DNA of 64,000 nt from JBHJGS01 sp050331575 (GTDB taxonomy: Bacteria > Pseudomonadota > Alphaproteobacteria > Sphingomonadales > Rhodothalassiaceae). The translations under genes and the position numbers were made by a program. The stretch is taken from positions 62,001 through 126,000 of the forward strand of contig JBHJGS010000026.1 in assembly GCA_050331575.1 (NCBI GenBank), read 5' to 3'. Of this stretch, positions 8,998 through 17,328 are shown one piece after another (positions within the stretch are counted from its first letter, which is position 1; every line of letters begins with the position of its first letter). Under the pieces are notes generated by a model. It worked only from the letters and a program-made list of their open reading frames with translations. It did not search any database and was not told the origin of the DNA.

Positions 8998-9096
8998 GAA
9001 GGGGCAGGCTCAACAGGGAATGGTCCGGGGTGAGAGCCGGACCATGCGCCGTTTACGCGAGCCGATCAAGCCCGCAAACTGGGCCCCACAATCGCC

Positions 9097-10188
9097 TCAG
9101 GCCGCGGCTCGGTTTAGGAACGGGTAGTCGGTATAGCCTCTTTCCGTGCCGCCGTAGAAGGTGGAGGGGTCGGGCTGGTTCAGCGGGGCGTTCAGGCGGA
9201 AGCGGTCGACCAGGTCGGGATTGGCCAGGAATGGCCGACCGTAGCAGATCAGATCCGCGCGGCCGGATGCCAGCTTGTCCATGCCGCGGGCGCGGTCATA
9301 GCCGCCATTGACCATATAGGTGCCGCCGAAACGCCGACCCAGTGCATCGGTCTCCACCAGCGTGTCCAGCTTGGAGGACATGCCGGGGAAATCCTCGACC
9401 ATGTGCAGATAGGCCAGACCACGCTTGGCCAGCTGATCGACCAAATGGCCGTAAAGCGGTTCGGGATCACTGTCGGAGATGTCGCCGAAATCGGTATTGG
9501 GCGACAGGCGCAGGCCGATGCGCGCCGACGGCCAGACCTGCGCGACCGCATCGACCACCTCCAGCACCAGGCGCGTGCGATTCTCGATGCTGCCGCCATA
9601 GCCGTCGGTGCGCTTATTGGTCTTGTCGGCCAGGAATTGCGCCAGAAGATAGCCGTTGGCGGCATGGATCTCGATGCCGTCGAAGCCGGCGCGCTTGGCA
9701 TTGTCCGCGGCGCGAACATATTGCCGGATCACACCCTCGATTTCCTCGGCCTCCAAAGCCCGGGGTGTGGGGTGTGGCTTGAAGCCTTCATAGGTGAAGG
9801 CCTCACCGTCTTGGCGGACGGCGGATGGCGCCACCGGTGTCTCGAACGCGCCCTGCACATCCGGATGCGACGTCCGGCCGCAGTGCCACAGCTGGCTGAA
9901 GATGCGCCCGCCGGCTTGGTGGACCTGCTCCACCACGGCGGTCCAGGCGCGGGTCTGATGCTCCGACCAGATGCCCGGTGTCCAGGCATAGCCGACCGCC
10001 TGCGGGCTGATATTGGTCGCCTCGGAGATGATCAGGCCGGCGGTGGCGCGCTGGGCATAATAGGTGCCGGTGATCGGCTGGATGACGTGATCGCGGTTAG
10101 CCCGGCTGCGGGTCAGGGGCGCCATGATCATACGATTGGGCAGGCTGAGATCGCCCAGCTGATAGGGCTGGAACAGTGGCTCGGTCAT
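9097..10188 (-). CDS. Old Yellow Enzyme family alkene reductase (NemA-like)
   Basis: An FMN-dependent ene-reductase of 363 residues in a TIM-barrel fold. Diagnostic pieces are PNRMIMAPLTRSRA near the N-terminus, SQLWHCGRTSHPD, the substrate-binding pair in EIHAANGYLLAQFL, and RTDGYGGSIENRTR, followed by the phosphate-binding GRPFLANPDL. Such enzymes use NADPH to reduce activated C=C bonds or nitro compounds such as N-ethylmaleimide and nitrate esters. The frame is open 28 codons further upstream, but MTEPLFQPYQLGD matches the family start. Confidence 0.92.
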   Translation of the reverse strand: MTEPLFQPYQLGDLSLPNRMIMAPLTRSRANRDHVIQPITGTYYAQRATAGLIISEATNISPQAVGYAWTPGIWSEHQTRAWTAVVEQVHQAGGRIFSQLWHCGRTSHPDVQGAFETPVAPSAVRQDGEAFTYEGFKPHPTPRALEAEEIEGVIRQYVRAADNAKRAGFDGIEIHAANGYLLAQFLADKTNKRTDGYGGSIENRTRLVLEVVDAVAQVWPSARIGLRLSPNTDFGDISDSDPEPLYGHLVDQLAKRGLAYLHMVEDFPGMSSKLDTLVETDALGRRFGGTYMVNGGYDRARGMDKLASGRADLICYGRPFLANPDLVDRFRLNAPLNQPDPSTFYGGTERGYTDYPFLNRAAA

Positions 10189-10413
10189 GGCGTGGATCCT
10201 GTCGTGCAAAAGGAAAGCAATGACCGGTGACATGGTGCGGCGCTGCAGCAAGGCAATGCAACGCCGTGTCACGGGGCGGTGAAACCGGGGCGTCCCTGCC
10301 GCTCACGAAAAATATTTTCAGACCCGGCGTGCAGCCCTCTTCCGCAGCGGCTGGGCGCGCACATATCTGCCGCGATGGCGGCTTGTCGCCATCCTTTTGG
10401 AAAGTCTTCGGAC

Positions 10414-10512
10414 ATGAAAGCGACCAAACCCTTGAAGGCGGTTAAGAGCGGCCCGCAGGACACCGGCGGCAAAAAGCCCGCCGGCCCGCAAAAGCCCGAC
10501 CACAAGAAATAA
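10414..10512 (+). CDS. small lysine-rich hypothetical protein
   Basis: A possible 32-residue basic protein (MKATKPLKAVKSGPQDTGGK to the end, ten lysines). The third codon positions are almost all G or C, as expected for real genes in this genome, and a GGAAAG site lies 10 nt ahead of the ATG. It is followed by a hairpin that separates it from the convergent surE gene, and preceded by an AT-rich patch (AAAATATTTT near 10308) that could belong to a promoter. I do not recognise a family. The frame is open upstream to 10279, but that part has poor coding character. Confidence 0.45.
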   Translation: MKATKPLKAVKSGPQDTGGKKPAGPQKPDHKK

Positions 10513-10521
10513 ACAGCGGTC

Positions 10522-10561
10522 CTGGAGCCGAACGCTGATAACCGCCGGCGGACGGCTCCAG
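10522..10561. terminator. hairpin between convergent genes
   Basis: CTGGAGCCG (10522-10530) and CGGCTCCAG (10553-10561) make a perfect 9-bp stem with a 22-nt loop, located between the small basic ORF and the surE stop. Position between convergent genes supports a bidirectional terminator; the loop is long and no T-tract is seen. Confidence 0.45.
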
Positions 10562-10582
10562 CCTTCATCGGACGGCAATGCC

Positions 10583-11371
10583 CTAAAAGGTCCGATCCAG
10601 CTTGGCTTCCATGGCCTTGCGGGTGGGGTGGTGGGTCAGGTCCAGGTGCAGCGGTGTGACGGAAATCCAGCCGTCGCGAACGAATTTGAGGTCGGTCTCA
10701 TGGCCCGGTTCCTCGATGGAGCGGGCCAGTCCGAACCAGTAATAGGGAAAGCCGCGCATATCGGTGCGCTCCTCGATGGTAAGGCCGCCATAGTCGCGCC
10801 GGCCCTGTTCGGTGACCCGGATCCCCTTGACCTCCTCCTCCGGATAGGCCGGGAAATTCACATTCATCAGCACATTCTCGTCCCAGCCGCCCATGGCGAC
10901 AATCGCCGCGATCACCTCGCGGGCATAGCGCTTGGCGGTGGCCCAGCGGGTTTTGGCCGGCGGCCGTATCGCCTGGCTCAGCGCGATCGACGGGATGCCC
11001 GCGAGCGTGCCTTCCATGGCCGCGGCGATGGTGCCGGAATAGGTCACATCCTCGGCCATATTGGCGCCGCGATTGATGCCGGACAGCAGCAAGCTGGGCT
11101 TATGATCCTTCATCAGGAAATTCACCGCCATCATCACGCTGTCGGTCGGCGTGCCCATCACGGCGAACCGATTTTCCGCCGTCTTGCGCACGCGCACCGG
11201 TGTCGTCAGGGTCAGTGAATGGCCCGCGCCGGAGCGCTCCGCATCGGGCGCCACCACCCAGACCTCGTCGGACAAGTCCCGGGCGATCTCCTCCAGCACG
11301 GAAATGCCGGGGGCATGGATGCCGTCATCATTGCAAACCAGGATGCGCTCAAAGCTGACGGTGCGGGTCAT
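10583..11371 (-). CDS. surE: 5'/3'-nucleotidase SurE
   Basis: Stationary-phase survival nucleotidase, 262 residues, which dephosphorylates nucleoside monophosphates in the cytoplasm. The metal-binding start ILVCNDDGIHAPG (tandem aspartates) and the SGINRGAN motif are both intact. The ATG at 11371 overlaps the serS stop as ATGA, so translation is coupled. It is the last gene of the 13-gene minus-strand cluster starting at dgt; serS-surE adjacency is common in Alphaproteobacteria. Confidence 0.96.
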   Translation of the reverse strand: MTRTVSFERILVCNDDGIHAPGISVLEEIARDLSDEVWVVAPDAERSGAGHSLTLTTPVRVRKTAENRFAVMGTPTDSVMMAVNFLMKDHKPSLLLSGINRGANMAEDVTYSGTIAAAMEGTLAGIPSIALSQAIRPPAKTRWATAKRYAREVIAAIVAMGGWDENVLMNVNFPAYPEEEVKGIRVTEQGRRDYGGLTIEERTDMRGFPYYWFGLARSIEEPGHETDLKFVRDGWISVTPLHLDLTHHPTRKAMEAKLDRTF

Positions 11372-12633
11372 CGGATCACCGTGTCCCCGCCCAGATAGGG
11401 CTGCAAAGGCTCCGGCACCGCGATCGTGCCATCGGCCTGCTGGTACGTCTCCATCACCGCGATCAGCGTGCGGCCGACCGCCAGGCCCGATCCGTTCAGC
11501 GTGTGGCAAAAGCGGGTCGCCTTTTCCCCCTTGGGCCGGCAGCGCAGGCGCATGCGCCGGGCCTGCCAGTCCCCGGCCCAGGAGCAAGAGGAGATTTCGC
11601 GATAGCGGCCCTGGCCGGGCAGCCAGACCTCGATGTCGAAGGTGCGCTTCATGCTGGCGCCCAGATCACCGGTGCACAGATCCATCACCCGATAAGCCAG
11701 GTCCAGCTGCCTCAGGATTTCCTCCGCGCAGGTCAGCATGCGGGCATGCTCGTCAGCGGCCTGCTCCGGCGTGGTGATCGACACCAGCTCGACCTTGTGG
11801 AACTGGTGCTGGCGGATCATGCCGCCGACATCGCGGCCGGCCGCCCCGGCTTCGGCCCGGAAGCACGGCGTCAGCGCGGTGTAGCGCCGTGGCAGGCTGT
11901 CCTCCTCCAGGATCTCCTCGCGGTGCAGATTGCTCAGCGGCACCTCCGCGGTGGGGATCAGATGATGCTCGCCGCAGCGGAACAGATCCTCGCCGAATTT
12001 CGGCAATTGCCCGGTGCCGATCAGCGCCTTGTCCCACACCAGAAAGGGCACCGCGGCCTCGGTATAGCCATGGTCGCGGGTCTGGATGTCGATCATGAAC
12101 TGGCCGATGGCGCGTTCCAGCCGGGCCAGGCCGCCGGTCAACACGGTGAAGCGCGACCCCGCCATCCGCGCGGCGCGCTCCTGATCCATCTGGCCCAGCT
12201 GAGCGCCCAAGGCGTCATGCTCCAGCGGCTCAAAATCGAAGCGGCGCGGCTCACCGACCCGGCGGAGTTCGACATTGTCGTCTTCGTCTTGGCCGTCAGG
12301 CGCGGCTTCGGCGGGCAGATTGGGCAGCGACAAGAGCTGGCGGGTCAGGGCGTCTTCCAGTTGCCGGGCTTCCTCCTCGCGCACCGCCATGCGCGCTTTC
12401 AAGGTCGCGACTTCGTCCATCAGCGCGCTGGCATCGCCGCCGTCTCGCTTGATCTGGCCGATCTGGCGGGAGGCCTCGTTGCGGCGGGCCTGATCGTCCT
12501 GAACTTGGGTCAGCGCCCCGCGGCGTTCCTCATCCAGGCTCAACAGCTGCTCGGACACAGGGGCCAGGCCGCGGCGCGCCAATGCGGCATCGAAGGCGAC
12601 GGGATGGTCGCGGATCCACTTGATGTCATGCAT
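11368..12633 (-). CDS. serS: seryl-tRNA synthetase
   Basis: Class II serine-tRNA ligase, 421 residues. An N-terminal coiled-coil arm (roughly residues 30-105, rich in Glu, Arg and Gln) contacts tRNA, followed by the catalytic core with motif 2 (CFRAEAGAAGRDVGGMIRQH) and motif 3 near the C-terminus (NGSGLAVGRTLIAVMETYQ). It lies 6 bp after tatC and overlaps surE by 4 bp. Length and motifs are normal. Confidence 0.97.
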   Translation of the reverse strand: MHDIKWIRDHPVAFDAALARRGLAPVSEQLLSLDEERRGALTQVQDDQARRNEASRQIGQIKRDGGDASALMDEVATLKARMAVREEEARQLEDALTRQLLSLPNLPAEAAPDGQDEDDNVELRRVGEPRRFDFEPLEHDALGAQLGQMDQERAARMAGSRFTVLTGGLARLERAIGQFMIDIQTRDHGYTEAAVPFLVWDKALIGTGQLPKFGEDLFRCGEHHLIPTAEVPLSNLHREEILEEDSLPRRYTALTPCFRAEAGAAGRDVGGMIRQHQFHKVELVSITTPEQAADEHARMLTCAEEILRQLDLAYRVMDLCTGDLGASMKRTFDIEVWLPGQGRYREISSCSWAGDWQARRMRLRCRPKGEKATRFCHTLNGSGLAVGRTLIAVMETYQQADGTIAVPEPLQPYLGGDTVIR

Positions 12634-12639
12634 GGTCGG

Positions 12640-13446
12640 TCACTCGGCGGTGTCGGCCTCGGCAAGGGCCTTTTCGCGGCGGCGGGCGGACACGGCGATG
12701 GCAAGGATCGAGAGTTCATAAAGAAGCAGCACCGGGATGCCAAGGGCGATCTGGCTGACCACATCTGGCGGGGTGATGGCGGCGGCACCGACGAACACCA
12801 GCACCACGGCATATTTGCGCCAGCGCCGCAACGTGTCGGCGGTGACCAGGCCGGCCGCCCCCATCAAGGTCAACAGCACCGGCAATTGAAAGGACAGCCC
12901 GAAGGCCAGGATCAGCTTGGTGACCAGCTCGAAATATTCGATGATGCGGGGTTCCTGTTGCACCGGCAGTTTCGGCGCGCTCAACGCCGTGCCCTGGGCG
13001 ATCAGAAAGTCCCACGCCAGCGGCATGATCAGATAATAGACCAGCGAGGCCCCCAGCAGGAACAGGATCGGCGTGGCCAGGATGAACGGCAGCAGCGCCA
13101 GCTTCTCCTTGCGATAGAGCCCCGGGGCCACGAAGCGCCACAGCTGAAAGGCGATCAGCGGGAAGGCCAGAACCACGCCGCCGAAAAAGCCGATCTTCAG
13201 CTTGACCAGAAAGCCCTCGGCCAGGCCGGTGAAGATCATCCGCCCGCCGGTGATCTCGATGGCGCGGATATAGGGCCGGACCAGGAACTGAAAGATCTCG
13301 GCGGAAAAGACATAGGCCAGCACGAAGGCCGCGAAAAAGCCGATGACGGAATAAAGCAGGCGTTGGCGCAGCTCGACCAGATGCTCCAGCAGCGGCGCGC
13401 GGCTGGCCTCCATGGCCGCGCGTTCGGTCTCGTGCGGCTCGGCCAT
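12640..13446 (-). CDS. tatC: Sec-independent protein translocase TatC
   Basis: The polytopic receptor of the twin-arginine translocon, 268 residues with six membrane helices. The N-terminal HLVELRQRLLYS segment before helix 1 and the FRFVAPGLY-type loop (LWRFVAPGLYRKEK) are the conserved signal-peptide-binding parts. The ATG at 13446 forms TGATG with the tatB stop; a GTG one codon upstream would give a GTGA overlap instead. The C-terminal tail is basic. It exports folded proteins, including the Tat-signal protein encoded at 38.9 kb. Confidence 0.96.
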   Translation of the reverse strand: MAEPHETERAAMEASRAPLLEHLVELRQRLLYSVIGFFAAFVLAYVFSAEIFQFLVRPYIRAIEITGGRMIFTGLAEGFLVKLKIGFFGGVVLAFPLIAFQLWRFVAPGLYRKEKLALLPFILATPILFLLGASLVYYLIMPLAWDFLIAQGTALSAPKLPVQQEPRIIEYFELVTKLILAFGLSFQLPVLLTLMGAAGLVTADTLRRWRKYAVVLVFVGAAAITPPDVVSQIALGIPVLLLYELSILAIAVSARRREKALAEADTAE

Positions 13447-13820
13447 CACATCGGGTCCGAGGATGACGGCTTTTCTTGCCCGCGCGTGTCACCGGTTGGG
13501 TCTGGGTCGATGATTGTTTTGGAGCCGGTGGATGTCTTGGGACCGGTCGGCAGGTCCGGCGGGAAATCGCCTTCGACCATGCGTCGGAGTTCATCGCCGG
13601 GCTTCATGCGCTTCAGCGCATTGCCCTGACGGCGCAGCTCCTCCAATTCGCTTTCGCGCGCGATCTCTTCCATGCCGCGGCGGAATTCATAGCCCAGGCT
13701 GCGCACCTTGTTCAGGGCCGCGCCGAAGCCGCGCATCACCCGCGGCAGGTCCTTCGGGCCCACCACCAGCAAGGTGACGATCATCACCACGATCAGTTCG
13801 GTCCAATGGAAATCCAACAT
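13446..13820 (-). CDS. tatB: Sec-independent protein translocase TatB
   Basis: 124-residue TatB with one N-terminal membrane helix (WTELIVVMIVTLLVVGPKDL), the Gly-Pro hinge, and an amphipathic helix continuing to about residue 70 (RSLGYEFRRGMEEIAR). The remaining C-tail is Pro/Asp-rich and variable, as usual. Located between tatA (30 bp) and tatC (1-bp overlap). Confidence 0.94.
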   Translation of the reverse strand: MLDFHWTELIVVMIVTLLVVGPKDLPRVMRGFGAALNKVRSLGYEFRRGMEEIARESELEELRRQGNALKRMKPGDELRRMVEGDFPPDLPTGPKTSTGSKTIIDPDPTGDTRGQEKPSSSDPM

Positions 13821-13850
13821 GACGGCCTAACAGCCTTCGGCCCGGACGGA

Positions 13851-14075
13851 TCAGCCCTCGGCCTTTTCCTTGGTCTCGCTGCGGTCGGCCACCGGCGCCT
13901 CGCGCTTGTCCTCGATTGCCGGCGTCTTGTCGGTCTCCTCCCCGTCCGCCAAGCCCTTTTTGAAGCTGTTGATGCCCTTTGCGACATCGCCCATCAATTC
14001 AGAGATCTTGCCGCGGCCGAACAGCAGCACGACCAGAAACACGATCAAGGCGATCTGCCAAATTCCCAAGCTCAT
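13851..14075 (-). CDS. tatA: Sec-independent protein translocase TatA
   Basis: 74-residue pore-forming subunit: membrane helix WQIALIVFLVVLLFGRGKI, the FGRGK hinge and an amphipathic helix (DVAKGINSFKKGL), then an acidic tail. The start ATG at 14075 lies inside the 3' end of the upstream ABC ATPase gene, which reads 77 bp into tatA in another frame. This is unusual; the first ten residues of TatA agree with the family, so the tatA start is trusted and the ABC stop is the one to question. Confidence 0.93.
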   Translation of the reverse strand: MSLGIWQIALIVFLVVLLFGRGKISELMGDVAKGINSFKKGLADGEETDKTPAIEDKREAPVADRSETKEKAEG

Positions 14076-15129
14076 GCTCGTGCACTCCCGTGACAGACTG
14101 GTCCTGCGCGCCCTGCGCTGGAAAAACGCTCCAGGCTTCGGTCCTGGCGGCCAGTTTCACGACATCGCCCGGAGCCGGCGGACGCGCATGAGCGGTGACC
14201 ATAATCAACGGCCTTGTCAACCCCGCCACGTGCAGGCTCACCCGCCAGCCGCCCTGCGCCGGCCGGGCCTCGCTCACCTGCGCTGACACGCCGCTCTCGG
14301 ACTCATATAGGGTGTCGGGCAGAAAATGCGCCACCGCCTCGGCGCCATGGTCAAAGCCCGGGGCGGGAACCGCGCCGAAACAGGTGCTGAGCCGGCCGTC
14401 TTGAACGCGCCCGGTCAGCTGATTGACCTCACCGAAGAAGCCAAGCACGAAAGGATCGGCCGGCCGCGCGCGCAGCTCTGCCGGCGCGCCCATTTGGACA
14501 ATGCGCCCCTTGCGCATGATCGCGATGCGGTCGGCCATCTGAAACGCTTCTTCCGGATCGTGGGTGACCATCAGGGCCGGTGTGCCGCGCGCGCGCAGGA
14601 TCTGGGCGGTCGCCCCGCGCAGGTCGCGGCGCAGCGTCACGTCCAGGCTGGAAAAGGCCTCATCCAGGAGCATGGCGTCCGGCTGCGGTGCCAGCGCCCG
14701 CGCCAGCGCGACACGCTGCTGCTGGCCGCCGGATAATTCGTGCGGATAGGCCCGCTGGCGCCCGGCCAGGCCCATCTGCGTGATCAGCGCATCGACACCG
14801 CCTGCCTGGGCCTTGGTCACGCCAAAGGCAATGTTCTGGCGCACCGTCATGTGCGGAAACAGCGCCAGGTCTTGCTGAACCAAGCCAATCCGCCGATGCT
14901 CCGGTGCCACAAAACCGTTCGGGCCGGCCAACAGGCGGTGATTCAGGCGCACGCTTCCACCATGCGCGCCGGCCAGCCCTGCGACGATGCGCAAGCAACT
15001 GGTCTTGCCGCAGCCCGACGGCCCCAACAGGCAAACGATCTCGCCCCCGGCAATGGTCAAGGTGACATCATCGACCGCGGCCAGGCGGCCGTAATGATAG
15101 CGCAGATGCTCCAGGCGCAGCCCGCTCAT
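13999..15129 (-). CDS. orphan ABC transporter ATPase, FbpC/PotA-like
   Basis: A 376-residue import-type ATPase: Walker A GPSGCGKTS, Q-loop VQQDLALFPH, signature LSGGQQQRVALARAL, Walker B AMLLDEAFSSLD, then a TOBE-like C-terminal domain from about residue 240. The class serves iron(III), sulfate, polyamine or thiosulfate uptake. No permease or binding protein is near; instead it is wedged between scpB (ATGA overlap) and tatA. Its last 25 or so residues are translated from the start of tatA in another frame and are probably not conserved, which may reflect a lost stop or a small frameshift. Confidence 0.85.
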   Translation of the reverse strand: MSGLRLEHLRYHYGRLAAVDDVTLTIAGGEIVCLLGPSGCGKTSCLRIVAGLAGAHGGSVRLNHRLLAGPNGFVAPEHRRIGLVQQDLALFPHMTVRQNIAFGVTKAQAGGVDALITQMGLAGRQRAYPHELSGGQQQRVALARALAPQPDAMLLDEAFSSLDVTLRRDLRGATAQILRARGTPALMVTHDPEEAFQMADRIAIMRKGRIVQMGAPAELRARPADPFVLGFFGEVNQLTGRVQDGRLSTCFGAVPAPGFDHGAEAVAHFLPDTLYESESGVSAQVSEARPAQGGWRVSLHVAGLTRPLIMVTAHARPPAPGDVVKLAARTEAWSVFPAQGAQDQSVTGVHEHELGNLADRLDRVSGRAAVRPRQDL

Positions 15130-15773
15130 TCGCGCTCCTTGCCGGCGTCGCGGGTGGCCGCGTCGATCGCATCCTCCAGATCGATTTGTGCGGAGGTCTC
15201 ACCGTGTGGGATCGATCGGGCGAGCGCGTCTTCGACACTGGTCAACAAGCCGGCGGCGTCCAGTTCCTTTACGCCGGGCAGGGCGTCCAGGCCGTCCAGT
15301 CCGAAATGCACCAAAAAGGTGTCGGTGGTGGCGTAGAGCTGCGGGCGGCCTGGCGCGGCTTTGCGGCCTTTGGGCTTGATCCAGCCTGCTTCCATCAGCA
15401 CGTCCAGGGTTCCGCGGGACACAGCGACACCGCGAATTTCCTCGATCTCCGCGCGCGTGACCGGTTGGTGATAGGCGATGATCGCCAAGGTCTCCGTCGC
15501 CGCGCGGGACAGGCGTTTGGGCGCGTCCACCTCGCGGCGCAGCAAAAAGGCCAGGTCTTGGGCGGTCCGAAACTGCCACCGCCCGGCCACCTGCACCAGC
15601 TGCACGCCGCGATTTCTGTAGTCTTCCGCCAATTGCGACAAATGTGCGGCCACGTCGACGCCGGCGGGCAGGGCCTCGGCCAGCTCCGCGGTCGATAAGG
15701 GGCCAGTCGCCGCGAACAGCAGAGCTTCCAGCCGCCGGCGCATTTCCCAATCCTCCAGGATCGGATCGCTCAT
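15126..15773 (-). CDS. scpB: segregation and condensation protein ScpB
   Basis: 215-residue non-SMC subunit of the SMC-ScpAB condensin complex, composed of two winged helices (LEALLFAATGPLSTAELAEAL and ATETLAIIAYHQPVTRAEIE, the latter the family hallmark, followed by IRGVAVSRGTLDVLMEAGWI). Overlaps scpA by 4 bp (ATGA), so subunits are made in a coupled ratio. Both ends fit the family. Confidence 0.96.
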   Translation of the reverse strand: MSDPILEDWEMRRRLEALLFAATGPLSTAELAEALPAGVDVAAHLSQLAEDYRNRGVQLVQVAGRWQFRTAQDLAFLLRREVDAPKRLSRAATETLAIIAYHQPVTRAEIEEIRGVAVSRGTLDVLMEAGWIKPKGRKAAPGRPQLYATTDTFLVHFGLDGLDALPGVKELDAAGLLTSVEDALARSIPHGETSAQIDLEDAIDAATRDAGKERE

Positions 15774-16528
15774 GCTTTGTCGTCCCGGCCTTGGTCGGTT
15801 TGCGCGGCGGCGCGCAGATAAAGCGGGCCCAGTGGCTCCAGCTGGCGCAGTTCCACCCGGCCCTGGCGCGCCAGTTCCAGGCTCGCCGCAAACAGGCTGG
15901 CGGTGGCGGAGCGGGTCAGCGTCGGGGCCACCCCTGGCAGGAAGGCGGACAATTGCGTCCAGCTGACAGCGGTGCCGATCAGTCCGGACAGACGACCCAG
16001 CGCCTCTTCCAGCGAATAGACCGCGCGGCGCTGAATGGTAAGCGCGACCGGGCGGTCGCGGCCTTGCAAGCCGCCATAGGCCTTCAGCAGTTCATAAAGG
16101 CTGAGGTCATACACCGGCCGCGATTCCAACACCAGGCCTTCCGGGGCGCCGCGGGCGTGAACATCCCGGCCAAGCCGGTCACGCGCCATCAGCCGGGCGC
16201 CGGCGTCGCGCATCGCCTCCAGCCGCTGCAGCCGCAACTGCAGCCTCAAGGCCATCTCCTCCGCTGACGGCTCCTCCTCATCCGCGTCCTTCGGCAACAG
16301 CAGGCGCGACTTCAGATAGGCAAGCCAGGCGGCCATGACCAGATAGTCAGCGGCAACCTCAAGCGCCAGGCCGCGCGCCTTGGTGATATAGTCCAGATAT
16401 TGCTCGGCCAACCTCAGGATCGACAGGCGGGCAAGATCGACTTTCTGGGACCGCGCCAGCATCAATAACAGGTCCAGCGGCCCTTCAAAGCCTTCCAAAT
16501 CGACAATCAAGGGGTCGGCCACGGTCAT
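15770..16528 (-). CDS. scpA: segregation and condensation protein ScpA
   Basis: Kleisin subunit of the bacterial condensin, 252 residues. FEGPLDLLLMLARSQKVDL near the N-terminus is the diagnostic motif that binds SMC; YLVMAAWLAYLKSRLLLP follows, and the C-terminal winged helix ends in LGPLYLR. ATG at 16528 overlaps the stop of the M50 protease gene, although the frame is open further upstream inside that gene. Confidence 0.95.
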   Translation of the reverse strand: MTVADPLIVDLEGFEGPLDLLLMLARSQKVDLARLSILRLAEQYLDYITKARGLALEVAADYLVMAAWLAYLKSRLLLPKDADEEEPSAEEMALRLQLRLQRLEAMRDAGARLMARDRLGRDVHARGAPEGLVLESRPVYDLSLYELLKAYGGLQGRDRPVALTIQRRAVYSLEEALGRLSGLIGTAVSWTQLSAFLPGVAPTLTRSATASLFAASLELARQGRVELRQLEPLGPLYLRAAAQTDQGRDDKA

Positions 16529-17208
16529 GGCCGCTGCAGGCCCACCAGGGCGTGAAAGAAGTCCGACATCGCTTGTGTCGGTGCGAGGATGAGGGGCTGA
16601 AACAGGCTGAAACCGGTCAGCATCGGCAAGACCAGAAACGCCCCGAGCACGATCAGAAAGCCGAACCGTTCGGTGCGGGCATAAGGGATCGCCAAGCGCG
16701 TCGGCAAAAGGCCGGTGACGATCCGCCCGCCATCCAGCGGCGGCACCGGCATCAAATTGAAGACGCCGATGAGAATATTGAAGAAGATCGAAAAGCTCAG
16801 CATATTGCCGGCCCATTGAGCAAAGCCGCCGCCACCGGCCCAGGCGAACAGCGCCAATAAGACGGTCGACACAAAGGCCAGGAGAAAATTCGTCGCCGGG
16901 CCCGCGGCGGCAACCCAGATCATGTCCTGGCGCGGATTTTTAAGCCGGTCGAAGCGCACCGGCACCGGCTTGGCATAGCCAAACAAAATGCCGCTTTGCA
17001 GAAGCAAGAGCAGGCCCGGCAGGATCACCGAGCCGAACGGATCGACATGCACCAGAGGGTTGAGCGACAATCGCCCCTGGCGCTTCGCGGTATCGTCGCC
17101 CAGGCGATTGGCGACATAGCCATGCGCGGCCTCATGCAGGGTCACCGCCAACACAACCGGCAGGGCCGCAATGGTCAGAAACAAGAGGATCGATTTCAAA
17201 TCGGCCAA
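16525..17208 (-). CDS. site-2 protease family (M50B) membrane metalloprotease
   Basis: 227-residue intramembrane zinc protease of the short, PDZ-less S2P type. HEAAH at residues 25-29 supplies the zinc site in the first helix, and VPPLDGGRI supplies the third ligand. Five to six hydrophobic segments. The start is TTG (17208), supported by AAAGGA 8 nt upstream; no in-frame ATG exists before the HEAAH motif. Physiological substrate unknown. In many Alphaproteobacteria this gene sits directly before scpA, as here. An 11-bp repeat array begins 18 bp upstream of the start. Confidence 0.9.
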   Translation of the reverse strand: MADLKSILLFLTIAALPVVLAVTLHEAAHGYVANRLGDDTAKRQGRLSLNPLVHVDPFGSVILPGLLLLLQSGILFGYAKPVPVRFDRLKNPRQDMIWVAAAGPATNFLLAFVSTVLLALFAWAGGGGFAQWAGNMLSFSIFFNILIGVFNLMPVPPLDGGRIVTGLLPTRLAIPYARTERFGFLIVLGAFLVLPMLTGFSLFQPLILAPTQAMSDFFHALVGLQRP

Positions 17209-17225
17209 GAAGACATCCTTTCCTC

Positions 17226-17291
17226 GCAGCCCCTACGCAGCCTCTGGGTAGCCCCAAGGGCAGCCCAGGGGCAGCCCAAGGGCCGCCCATG
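17226..17291. repeat. array of about six 11-bp tandem repeats
   Basis: Degenerate units beginning GCAGCC- occur at 17226, 17237, 17248, 17260, 17271 and 17282: spacing 11, 11, 12, 11 and 11 bp. The two clearest are GGCAGCCCAGG and GGCAGCCCAAG. The array fills most of the 120-bp gap between nagZ and the M50 protease and lies just upstream of the latter's ribosome site. Confidence 0.75.
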
Positions 17292-17328
17292 GTCAGCATT
17301 GTGGTTTCAGCCGCCTTTGTCGAGGCGG

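Noticed and set aside
11503..13629. A roughly 700-codon open frame on the plus strand opposite serS, tatC and tatB
   Set aside because: High-GC codon bias on the real strand leaves the antisense frame open; the minus-strand genes show complete family motifs and the antisense product has none.
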